DNA of 64,000 nucleotides, from NCBI RefSeq assembly GCF_011761635.1, contig NZ_JAASRN010000001.1, positions 1-64,000 of the forward strand. The letters are read 5' to 3'. Source of the DNA: Thermonema lapsum. Its GTDB lineage: Bacteria; Bacteroidota; Bacteroidia; Cytophagales; Thermonemataceae. The first letter of the stretch is position 1. Each line of letters opens with the position of its first letter. Below the pieces are notes generated by a model that saw only the letters and a program-made list of their open reading frames with translations, did not search any database and had not been told where the DNA came from. Both the position numbers and the translations under genes were made by a program. Positions 44,122-51,946 of this stretch are shown here, in pieces.

Positions 44122-44616
44122 TTAACTTTTTTGACTTTCGCGCGTGCTTTTCAGGAAACACAAAAAAGCATCACTTTCGGGTTGCAGCGTAAGGTTTTTA
44201 TACACACGCTCGAGCATCTGCATGAACTGCTTCTCTTCATCTGGACTGAAGCCCATAAACACTTCTGTATGCAGCTCATCGATGGCTTCCAAGGCATCTT
44301 TTGCCGTCTGCTCACCTTTGCGGCTCAGTGCCAGCCAGTAGGAGCGTCCGTCATGTGGATTTTCCCGCCGCACAATCATGCCTTTTTTCTCTAAGTCGCG
44401 CACAATACGGGTCATGGCTGCCTTGTCTATTTTGAGCAGGTCTGCCAACGCCTGTTGGCTGATTTGGCTTTTATGCTCATAAATAAGCCAAAGCGTGTGG
44501 AAATGCCTGTCGAGTGGAGTGAAATGCAGTTCGTAAGCCAATGTACGATTATACATTTTGCTGAGTAGATAGAAAAACAAGCCAATAGCTTGCCTTTCTT
44601 TAGCTGCTTTATCCAT
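44122..44616 (-). CDS. MarR-family transcriptional regulator
   Basis: A 164-residue winged-helix regulator. The DNA-binding core is seen in ISQQALADLLKIDKAAMTRIVRDLEKKGMIVRRENPHDGRSYWLALSRKG in three parts: recognition helix KAAMTRIVRDL, wing ENPHDGRSYWLALS, and flanking dimer helices. MarR proteins bind palindromes as dimers and respond to phenolic or oxidant ligands. It diverges from the lipid kinase gene. Its targets are unknown, and no obvious operator is visible at its own promoter. Confidence 0.9.
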   Translation of the reverse strand: MDKAAKERQAIGLFFYLLSKMYNRTLAYELHFTPLDRHFHTLWLIYEHKSQISQQALADLLKIDKAAMTRIVRDLEKKGMIVRRENPHDGRSYWLALSRKGEQTAKDALEAIDELHTEVFMGFSPDEEKQFMQMLERVYKNLTLQPESDAFLCFLKSTRESQKS

Positions 44617-44730
44617 GATAGATTCTCTTATTTTGTGTATAGCCCTGATTTCTTATCAAGTACTGCATGAGTCTTTACAATCTTCAGTCGGTCGGTTTGT
44701 AAGGAACGTGCCGAAGCCGTTTTGTAAACG

Positions 44731-44738
44731 CAAATGTA
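44731..44738 (-). promoter_or_regulatory. -7 box for marR
   Basis: TACATTTG on the minus strand, 114 bases upstream of the marR ATG, matches TAnnTTTG; the -33 region does not. The 319-base gap 44617-44935 also holds TATTTTTG at 44908-44915 (+), 20 bases before the lipid kinase ATG. Nothing else is recognised there. Confidence 0.4.
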
Positions 44739-44935
44739 TAAAATGCCAAATTTTTGAAAGAAAAACAAATAAGTAAACTTTTGTTGAGCATGCGGTTAAA
44801 ACAAATATTCGCAAGTTTTTGCGTGTGTGAATGTTTACAATAGCATACAACCTTATTGGTTTTGTAGGCAAGGGCAGACGGTGAGTCGCAAGCTTGTCTT
44901 AAAATTGTATTTTTGCCTCGCACACCAAAATATTT

Positions 44936-45817
44936 ATGAAAACGCAACGTATTGTTTTTATTATCAACCCTATTGCAGGGGGCAAGAGCAAAGATGCTTT
45001 TTGCAGGCAGATACGAGGTTTCTTTGCGGAAGATGAGTGGCAGATAGAAATACACTCTACTCGTATGCCCGGCGATGCCACTGTATTGGCGCGACAAGCA
45101 ATAGCGCAGCCATGCCGGGCTGTGGTGGCAGTTGGGGGCGACGGTACCATCAACGAAGTGGCACAAGCGCTGATAAACACCAACATTCCTCTGGGCGTTT
45201 TGCCTTTCGGTTCGGGCAATGGCTTGGCACGGCATTTTGGCATTCCGCTGAAGGCAGAGGAAGCTTTGAAACTACTCATTTCAGGCAAGCCTCAAGCCAT
45301 AGACGTAGGGCAGGTAAATGAAAAGCTATTCCTTTGTACCACAGGTATTGGTTTCGATGCGGCAGTATCTGAGCGCTTTGCTTCTTACAAAGCGCGGGGT
45401 TTCATGACCTACGTGCGCAGCACTTTGGAAACATTCGCTACTTATCGCCCCGAAGAGGTGGAAATAGACTGGGGAGAAGGACGACGTGCCTACACGGTCT
45501 TCTCGGCTACGGTCGCCAACATATCACAATACGGAAACAACGCTTACATCGCACCTGTGGCATCTGCCGATGACACTTACTTAGATTTATGCATTTTGAA
45601 GCCCTTTCCCAAATGGCAAATGCCCCTTATCGCTCTGGCTTTATTTACCAAACAATTGCCACGTTTTGCTTTTTATGAACACCGTCGAGTGAAAAAAGTA
45701 ACTTTTTATCGTAAGCAGGCAGCCGTCAGCCATTTCGATGGAGAAAACGCCTATGAGGGCAAGGAGTTGCACATAGAAGTGAGACCGCAAGCCCTGCATT
45801 TAATTGCGCCGCAGTAG
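44936..45817 (+). CDS. Diacylglycerol / lipid kinase-like protein (DagK/YegS family)
   Basis: A 293-residue lipid kinase-like enzyme. The family start is VFIINPIAGGKSK (residues 5-17) and the catalytic loop is VGGDGTINEVAQAL; LPFGSGNGLARHFGIP continues the nucleotide site. These enzymes phosphorylate diacylglycerol or sphingoid lipids at the membrane. A branch in Bacteroidota may act on sphingolipids, but this cannot be told from the sequence. The upstream -7 box TATTTTTG is 20 bases before the ATG. Confidence 0.9.
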   Translation: MKTQRIVFIINPIAGGKSKDAFCRQIRGFFAEDEWQIEIHSTRMPGDATVLARQAIAQPCRAVVAVGGDGTINEVAQALINTNIPLGVLPFGSGNGLARHFGIPLKAEEALKLLISGKPQAIDVGQVNEKLFLCTTGIGFDAAVSERFASYKARGFMTYVRSTLETFATYRPEEVEIDWGEGRRAYTVFSATVANISQYGNNAYIAPVASADDTYLDLCILKPFPKWQMPLIALALFTKQLPRFAFYEHRRVKKVTFYRKQAAVSHFDGENAYEGKELHIEVRPQALHLIAPQ

Positions 45818-45892
45818 TTGTTTTTCTAAGAATTTATTAGCTTTTGCCCTGCTTGCCTTTGATTTGTCTTTTCTAAAAAAACGAAGTTGGTT

Positions 45893-46627
45893 ATGAAAAA
45901 AATCTATAAGCTCTTGTTTTGGTGTTGCTTGCTGTCGTTGCCAGCCTCTGCACTACAAGCACAAAGCCTTTCTGCAAAGAAGAAAAACAAAAAAGAACCG
46001 TTGGTATTTATCGATACCGATTACGGGCAAATCGTTTTGCTTCTTTACGACCTGACACCCAAACATAAAGAGAACTTCCTGAAGCTTGCCAAAGAAGGCT
46101 TTTATGACGGCTTGCTTTTTCATCGTGTCATTGAGCAGTTTGTTATTCAGGGCGGCGACCCCAATTCCCGCAATGCGCTTGCGGGGCAGCCCTTGGGCAG
46201 TGGCGACGTAGGCTATCGTATCGATGCCGAGTTTGACCCGCGTTTGTATCACAAAAGAGGGGCAGTAGGGGCTGCTCGCGACGACAACCCCGAAAAAGCT
46301 TCATCCGGTTGCCAGTTCTATATTGTACAGGGCAAAAAAATGACCGAAGAACAGATAGCGGCTATTTCCAAACGCACAGGCGTGCAGTTTACAGCTGAAC
46401 AAATAGAAACCTATAAGACGGTAGGGGGCATTCCCCATTTGGACCAAAACTATACGGTCTTTGGCGAAGTGATTGCAGGCATGGACGTCGTGGACAAAAT
46501 TGCTGCCGTAGAAACCGACAGCAACGACCGCCCCAAGCAGGATGTACGCATGCGCATGCAAGTGAAAGAGATGAGCCGTAAAAAAATAGAACAACGCTTT
46601 GGGTACCGCTTCCCTGACTACCTGTAA
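45893..46627 (+). CDS. Cyclophilin-type peptidyl-prolyl isomerase, exported
   Basis: A 244-residue cyclophilin with an N-terminal signal peptide (LLFWCCLLSLPASALQA), so it folds proteins in the periplasm. Cyclophilin motifs include FHRVIEQFVIQGGDP, SSGCQFYIVQ and VFGEVIAGMDVV. An insertion between the last two (EEQIAAISKRTGVQF) is common in Bacteroidota members. The ATG at 45893 is used; TTG six bases earlier is in frame. It is the first gene of a close same-strand run with trpS. Confidence 0.9.
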   Translation: MKKIYKLLFWCCLLSLPASALQAQSLSAKKKNKKEPLVFIDTDYGQIVLLLYDLTPKHKENFLKLAKEGFYDGLLFHRVIEQFVIQGGDPNSRNALAGQPLGSGDVGYRIDAEFDPRLYHKRGAVGAARDDNPEKASSGCQFYIVQGKKMTEEQIAAISKRTGVQFTAEQIETYKTVGGIPHLDQNYTVFGEVIAGMDVVDKIAAVETDSNDRPKQDVRMRMQVKEMSRKKIEQRFGYRFPDYL

Positions 46628-46675
46628 GCGCAGATTGCATGTATTTCACAAAAAAATAAAATCATCGAAAAACCT

Positions 46676-47656
46676 ATGACACGTGTATTGACGGGGGTTC
46701 AAAGTTCTGGGCGCCCCCATTTGGGCAATATCTTGGGTGCCATTTTGCCGGCTATTGAGTTGTCGAAAAATCCAGACACCGAGTCTTTCTTTTTCATTGC
46801 AGATTTGCATTCGCTGACCACCATCCGCGAGGCAGCGCAACGCATAGAAAACACCAGAGCTGTGGCGGCAGCTTGGTTGGCTTTTGGTTTCGATACCAAG
46901 AAAAACTACTTCTACCGCCAGTCGAGAGTGCCCGAGGTAACCGAACTCACTTGGTACCTGTCTTGCTTCATGCCTTATTCCCGCCTGAAATTGGCACACT
47001 CATTCAAAGATAAATCGGAGAAGTTGGGAGAGGAGTTTGTGAGCACTGGGTTGTTTACTTATCCGGTATTGATGGCAGCCGACATCTTGCTCTACGACGC
47101 TGACATTGTGCCAGTAGGCAAAGACCAGCAACAGCACCTCGAAATCACCCGCGACATTGCCGAACGCATCAATCACTACTATGGCGAAGAGGTGTTTGTA
47201 TTGCCTGAGGTGCGCATCCAAGAGCAAGTGATGACGGTGCCCGGCACCGACGGGCAAAAAATGAGCAAGTCTTATGGCAACACCATTGATGTGTTTTTGA
47301 GCGGCAAAACGCTGCGTAAACAAATCATGTCGATAGTAACAGACAGCACCCCCCTTGAAGCCCCCAAAAACCCTGATACTTGTAACGTATTTAAGCTGTA
47401 CAGCCTGCTGGCAAGCCCCGAAGAAGTGGAAACCATGCGCCAAAATTACCTGAAAGGAGGCTATGGCTATGGGCATGCCAAACAGGCTTTGTATGAACTG
47501 ATTGAGAAGAAGTTCGAAAAAGAGCGGGAGATATTTCATCATTACATGAGCAACCCGCAAGAGTTAGATGCTATCTTGCGCGAAGGTGAAGAAAAGGCAA
47601 GGGAGATAGCACACAAAACCCTGCAACGGGTACGCCGGGTCATGGGCTTTGCTTAA
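46676..47656 (+). CDS. trpS: Tryptophanyl-tRNA synthetase
   Basis: A 326-residue class I synthetase of normal length. The HIGH-like motif is PHLGNILGA, the KMSKS loop is GQKMSKSYGN, and TGVQSSGRPH opens the protein. It charges tRNA-Trp. It begins 48 bases after the cyclophilin gene and ends 35 bases before an aldehyde dehydrogenase, so the genes are likely co-transcribed. Confidence 0.95.
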   Translation: MTRVLTGVQSSGRPHLGNILGAILPAIELSKNPDTESFFFIADLHSLTTIREAAQRIENTRAVAAAWLAFGFDTKKNYFYRQSRVPEVTELTWYLSCFMPYSRLKLAHSFKDKSEKLGEEFVSTGLFTYPVLMAADILLYDADIVPVGKDQQQHLEITRDIAERINHYYGEEVFVLPEVRIQEQVMTVPGTDGQKMSKSYGNTIDVFLSGKTLRKQIMSIVTDSTPLEAPKNPDTCNVFKLYSLLASPEEVETMRQNYLKGGYGYGHAKQALYELIEKKFEKEREIFHHYMSNPQELDAILREGEEKAREIAHKTLQRVRRVMGFA

Positions 47657-47691
47657 GCCGCTGCTTATAGAAGCATCAAACGAAGGTGATT

Positions 47692-49137
47692 ATGCAACGC
47701 CTCATGCATTATATCCATGGGCAATGGTGCCCGCCTGCCTCGGGAGAATTCCTTCCCGTAGTGGAGCCCGCTACGGGGGAGGTATATGCCGAAGTGGGGG
47801 CGGGCTCGTCTGCCGATGTAGAAGCGGCTGTACAAGCTGCTCAGGCTGCTTTTCCTGCTTGGGCTTCCATGTCCGTGCGCCAACGCGCCCACTATCTGCT
47901 GCGTATAGCCGAAGGCATAGAAGCTCGTTTAGCACTCTGGGCAGAAGCTGAAAGCCGCGATACGGGCAAACCGCTGTCTTTGGCACAGCAAGTAGATATT
48001 CCGCGGGCAGCCCTGAATTTTGAGTTCTTTGCCACTGCCATCATGCAGATGGCATCGGAGAGCTACCAAACTGGCACACAAGCCATCAACTATGTGTTGC
48101 GCCAGCCTTTGGGCGTGGTAGCCTGCATCTCGCCTTGGAACCTGCCACTGTATTTGTTCACTTGGAAAATAGCCCCCGCATTGGCGGCAGGCAATTGTGT
48201 GGTAGCCAAGCCTTCTGAACTTACCCCTATGACGGCGACCCTCTTAGCAGGTTTATGTCAAGAGGTAGGCTTGCCACCCGGGGTGCTCAACATAGTGCAT
48301 GGCACGGGGAGTGATGTTGGTGAGCCCATGGTTGTGCATCCCCAAGTGAAAGCCGTTTCATTTACCGGAGGCACCCGCACAGGCAGTCGCATCGCTGCTC
48401 TTGCAGCACCGCAGTTTAAAAAATTATCTTTGGAGTTAGGCGGTAAAAACCCTACGATTGTTTTTGCCGATGCCAATTATGAGCAGGCACTCGAGATGAG
48501 CGTGCGGGCTGCCTTTCGCAATCAAGGAGAAATATGCTTGTGTGGGTCTCGTTTGCTTGTGGAAGCTTCTTTATATGAGCGCTTCAAGACCGACTTTGTG
48601 AAAAAGGTGCAGGGTTTGCGCGTGGGCGACCCGCTGGACCCGGCTACTGACTTGGGCGCTCTGATTTCAGATGCACACCGCCAGAAGGTGCTGTCTTATG
48701 TGGCTTTGGCAAAAGAAGAAGGCGGGCGAATCCTGACAGGTGGGAAAGCCCTGGAGCTGCCGGGGCGTTGTGCCCATGGGTATTTTATGGAGCCCACTGT
48801 CATTGAGGGCTTGGATGCCCACTGCCGCACCAATCAGGAAGAAATTTTTGGTCCGGTGGTTACGCTCATCCCTTTCAATACCGAAGAAGAAGCCATCTAC
48901 ATAGCCAATGCCACACCTTATGGGCTTTCGGCGTCGGTATGGACGCAAAATCTGGCGCGGGCGCACCGCGTGGCGGCAGCCATAGAAGCAGGCATCGTAT
49001 GGGTGAATACATGGATGTTGCGCGACCTGCGCACCCCTTTTGGCGGTGTGAAGGCATCGGGCGTGGGGCGTGAAGGAGGCTTTGAAGCCCTGCGTTTCTT
49101 TACAGAACCCAAAAATGTATGCATAAGCTATGAGTAA
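47692..49137 (+). CDS. Aldehyde dehydrogenase, 2-hydroxymuconate / 2-aminomuconate semialdehyde type
   Basis: A 481-residue NAD-dependent aldehyde dehydrogenase. The catalytic cysteine is in NQGEICLCGSR, the glutamate in LSLELGGKNP, and the cofactor loop in SFTGGTRTGSRIA. The overall sequence resembles semialdehyde dehydrogenases of meta-cleavage and kynurenine pathways. The following RidA-type gene overlaps it by 8 bases, a pair seen in 2-aminomuconate breakdown, which supports that substrate (inference). The ATG at 47692 is used; an in-frame GTG lies at 47686. Confidence 0.85.
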   Translation: MQRLMHYIHGQWCPPASGEFLPVVEPATGEVYAEVGAGSSADVEAAVQAAQAAFPAWASMSVRQRAHYLLRIAEGIEARLALWAEAESRDTGKPLSLAQQVDIPRAALNFEFFATAIMQMASESYQTGTQAINYVLRQPLGVVACISPWNLPLYLFTWKIAPALAAGNCVVAKPSELTPMTATLLAGLCQEVGLPPGVLNIVHGTGSDVGEPMVVHPQVKAVSFTGGTRTGSRIAALAAPQFKKLSLELGGKNPTIVFADANYEQALEMSVRAAFRNQGEICLCGSRLLVEASLYERFKTDFVKKVQGLRVGDPLDPATDLGALISDAHRQKVLSYVALAKEEGGRILTGGKALELPGRCAHGYFMEPTVIEGLDAHCRTNQEEIFGPVVTLIPFNTEEEAIYIANATPYGLSASVWTQNLARAHRVAAAIEAGIVWVNTWMLRDLRTPFGGVKASGVGREGGFEALRFFTEPKNVCISYE

Positions 49138-49558
49138 GCCGCAAATAGAAACCATCTACAGTCAAAGGGCAGCCGAGCCAGTCGGTCCTTATCCACATGC
49201 CAAACGTGTGGGCAATTTACTTTTCCTCTGTGGCATGGGACCACGGCGCAGAGGACAAACGACCATCCCGGGGGCACTGTACAACGAAAAAGGCGAAATC
49301 ATAGATTACGACATAGTGGAGCAGTCGAAGGCTGTATTTGAAAATATACGCCTTGTGCTGGAAGAAGCCGGCGCCCGCTGGGAAGACATCGTGGATGTAA
49401 CTGTATTCCTCACCAATATGAAGCGCGACTTTGCTGCCTTCAATCAAGTATATAAGGAGTATTTTGGCAAGATACAGCCTACACGCACCACTGTAGAAGT
49501 AGGAGCGTTGCCTACCCCCATTGCCGTAGAGCTGAAAGTGATTGCAGTTGTAGAATGA
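49130..49558 (+). CDS. RidA-family protein, possible 2-aminomuconate deaminase
   Basis: A 142-residue member of the YjgF/YER057c/UK114 (RidA) family. Recognisable parts are AEPVGPYPHAKRVGNLLFLCG and VTVFLTNMKRDFAAFNQVYKEYF, with the arginine-containing QPTRTTVEVGALP that binds substrate carboxylates in the family. Relatives hydrolyse enamines and imines, and one branch is 2-aminomuconate deaminase. The 8-base overlap with the aldehyde dehydrogenase gene indicates coupled translation. Confidence 0.82.
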   Translation: MSKPQIETIYSQRAAEPVGPYPHAKRVGNLLFLCGMGPRRRGQTTIPGALYNEKGEIIDYDIVEQSKAVFENIRLVLEEAGARWEDIVDVTVFLTNMKRDFAAFNQVYKEYFGKIQPTRTTVEVGALPTPIAVELKVIAVVE

Positions 49559-49792
49559 TACTTTCAAAAAAGTTTTTCTCTTTGTCGTTTCGATGGCTTT
49601 TGGGCATTTTGCCCTCTTGTTCATTTCTCTGCTTTTCTGCTTGTCTTTTCAAGCACAAGCGAGCAATCGATTTTGCCTCTTGCGGCTTATTGCTCACTAC
49701 GCTTGTGGAAAAGATAGGGCATGTGAATGTTGAGAGGACAGGCTACATTTTACAGCCTTCGTTGCGGCAAGACCTCTCTTTGCCCCTAAACA

Positions 49793-49822
49793 AAAAATAA
49801 GGCTACCCGGCGAGGGCAGCCT
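49793..49822 (-). terminator. Terminator of the OmpA/PD40 gene
   Basis: AGGCTACCC (49800-49808) pairs with GGGCAGCCT (49814-49822) with one mismatch. On the minus strand the hairpin is followed by TTATTTTTTG. It lies 10 bases after the stop of the gene ending at 49832. Confidence 0.75.
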
Positions 49823-49831
49823 TTGGCTTTC

Positions 49832-51865
49832 TTATTTGAGTACTTTCACTTCTACCCGGCGGTTGAGCGCCCGGCTCTCTTCGTCGTCTTTCATTGTCAG
49901 AGGTTGCATGCCACCATAGGCTTTGTATTTGATTCTTTTCGGGTCGATACCCTTGCCAATGAGATAGTTGCCTACAGCCTTTACCCGGTCTTCAGAAAGC
50001 TTGATGAGCGATTTTTTATTACCGTAAGGTTCGGTGTGTCCTTCCAGCAGGATGACGCTACTGGGGTTCTCTTTTAAAGTTTCAGCCAATGCATCGAGGG
50101 TGGGGTAAGATTCCGGCAACAGGTCGGCACGACCGCGTGCAAAGTATATGTTTTCAAGGCGAATTTTGTTTCCTTTTTCCAAAGGTATCAATTCGAGGTC
50201 TTTGACCACCTCGCCATATTCTTTTTTGCCGGACAGGTCAATGACAGCCTCTGTAGGGAAGAAGCCTTTGGCATGAGCGTAGAGGGTGTATTTCTTTTGA
50301 GGTTCCAACGAAGCTTGATACATGCCTTGCGCATCACTTTCTACCGTAAAGCTGCTATCTTGAGTGCTTATCTTTACTTCGGCGGCTATGGGGGCTTTCG
50401 TTCTTTCGTTGCGCACCTGTCCAGTGAGCACAATCACCACTTTTGGGCGGCTTTTGGGGCTTATCTGTATGCGGTAAATGTCTTCATTGGATACGAAGTA
50501 GGCATATTCGCCCGATGCCGAAATGCTGAAATAAGCTTCCCATCCTTTGGTGTTGACGGCAGGACCTAAGTTCTTTGGGGGACTCCAGTTGGTCCAGCTC
50601 TCATCCAGCCGGCGGCTTACGAATATATCAGAAGAGCCGTAGCCGGGGTGCCCGGTGCTTGCAAAATAGAGCGTTTTGCCATCGGCAGCTAAGAAGGGCG
50701 ACATTTCGTTGGCAGCCGTATTGATAACAGGACCCAAATTGCGTGGTTTGGAGAAGCGTCTTTCACCTTTTTTAAAGGATACGTACAGGTCTTTCCCGCC
50801 GTGAGTGTCTGCCATTTTAATAGCCATGAGCAATACCTGCCCATCTGCCGAGAGGCAGTATTCTGAAAATTGACTGTTGTTTTCAAAACCTTCAATGATG
50901 AGTTCTTCGGGCTGAGTCCATTTGCCATTTACTTTTTTGGCAATAGATACTCCCTTTTTCATGCTGCCATCGGGCATATACACATTGTTGACGAGCATAG
51001 TGTTGCCATCGGCAGAGATGGAAAAAGAGGAGTTGTGAGAGGGATTGTTGATAGGTGGTCCAAGGTTAACAGGCTCGCTAAACGTGAGGTCTGGATTGAT
51101 TTTGCTGTACCATATGTCTTGACGGTACTCTTTCTCTCCCCGTTCGTTGATGAGTGGAATATTTTGTGGGTGGTTTTCACGGGTAAAATAAAGTATCGAG
51201 CCGTCGGGCGATATGTTGGGAGCTATTTCTGTGTAAGGGCTATTGATGGTTTCACTGAGTTTTTCTGCTGATGCTTGCCACTCAAATACATCATCGGCAA
51301 CCGGAATATGTGCTTCTACGGGTACGTTGCTGGTAGATATGCCAATGGCATCGATGCAGTTGTAACCGGGTATTTTCACCGGTGATAAGATTACTTTTAC
51401 GCTCTTTACGGCATAAGGCGTGGGGGGAACCATTACTCTAAAAAGACGGCTTTTTTCGGACGGAGGACTCAGATTGGTATTGCGATAAATCAGATAGGGG
51501 TTGTCATCGGGGTCGTAAAAGTAGATTTCACGGATAGCGCCCGGGCGGCTACATTCGGCAACGACCACCTGACGCACCCCTTTGACAGGCTTTTTAAAGC
51601 CTACTTTTATGAACTCTTCATTGGCGTTGGGAGTAGAGGGTGCCCACATGACAGGGCTCTCGCCACTGCCGTTGTTTAAGAAACCATTGGGAGGACCCAG
51701 CACCTGTTCCGGAGCATATTGCTTGGGGTCGTCGAGGCGGGTGTAATAAGACGAATATTCTAGCACATAGTCAGCCCAGTAAACATCCGGGACTTGCATT
51801 TGTGCCCATAAGCTATGCCCCAAAAAGCCAAGCAACACAGAGAGCAAAAAAGTGTTCTTTTTCAT
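49832..51865 (-). CDS. OmpA-family outer-membrane protein with PD40 propeller
   Basis: A 677-residue exported protein. A signal peptide ends near SLWAQ. A discoidin-like beta domain (about 25-185) contains GPPNGF. PD40/WD40-like propeller repeats such as SPDGSILYFTREN and AADGKTLYFASTGH follow (about 210-460), then a carboxypeptidase-regulatory-like fold (about 480-550) and a C-terminal OmpA peptidoglycan-binding domain with LLEGHTEP and ALNRRVEV. Layout partly recalls the T9SS protein PorE but without TPRs. MKKNTF at 51865 is the chosen start; 51874 is possible. It follows the WG-repeat gene. Confidence 0.88.
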   Translation of the reverse strand: MKKNTFLLSVLLGFLGHSLWAQMQVPDVYWADYVLEYSSYYTRLDDPKQYAPEQVLGPPNGFLNNGSGESPVMWAPSTPNANEEFIKVGFKKPVKGVRQVVVAECSRPGAIREIYFYDPDDNPYLIYRNTNLSPPSEKSRLFRVMVPPTPYAVKSVKVILSPVKIPGYNCIDAIGISTSNVPVEAHIPVADDVFEWQASAEKLSETINSPYTEIAPNISPDGSILYFTRENHPQNIPLINERGEKEYRQDIWYSKINPDLTFSEPVNLGPPINNPSHNSSFSISADGNTMLVNNVYMPDGSMKKGVSIAKKVNGKWTQPEELIIEGFENNSQFSEYCLSADGQVLLMAIKMADTHGGKDLYVSFKKGERRFSKPRNLGPVINTAANEMSPFLAADGKTLYFASTGHPGYGSSDIFVSRRLDESWTNWSPPKNLGPAVNTKGWEAYFSISASGEYAYFVSNEDIYRIQISPKSRPKVVIVLTGQVRNERTKAPIAAEVKISTQDSSFTVESDAQGMYQASLEPQKKYTLYAHAKGFFPTEAVIDLSGKKEYGEVVKDLELIPLEKGNKIRLENIYFARGRADLLPESYPTLDALAETLKENPSSVILLEGHTEPYGNKKSLIKLSEDRVKAVGNYLIGKGIDPKRIKYKAYGGMQPLTMKDDEESRALNRRVEVKVLK

Positions 51866-51946
51866 GAGAAACATTGAGGTCTGCCTTTGTTTTAATCTAA
51901 AAATTTTCCCTAAACTAATCAATTTTTTGAAGCCTTAGTGTGTCTT

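Noticed and set aside
49555-49800. 81-residue frame overlapping the end of the RidA gene by 4 bases
   Set aside because: The ATGA overlap looks like coupling, but the sequence is rich in Cys, Leu and Ser without a convincing domain, and its end runs into the hairpin terminator of the opposite gene.
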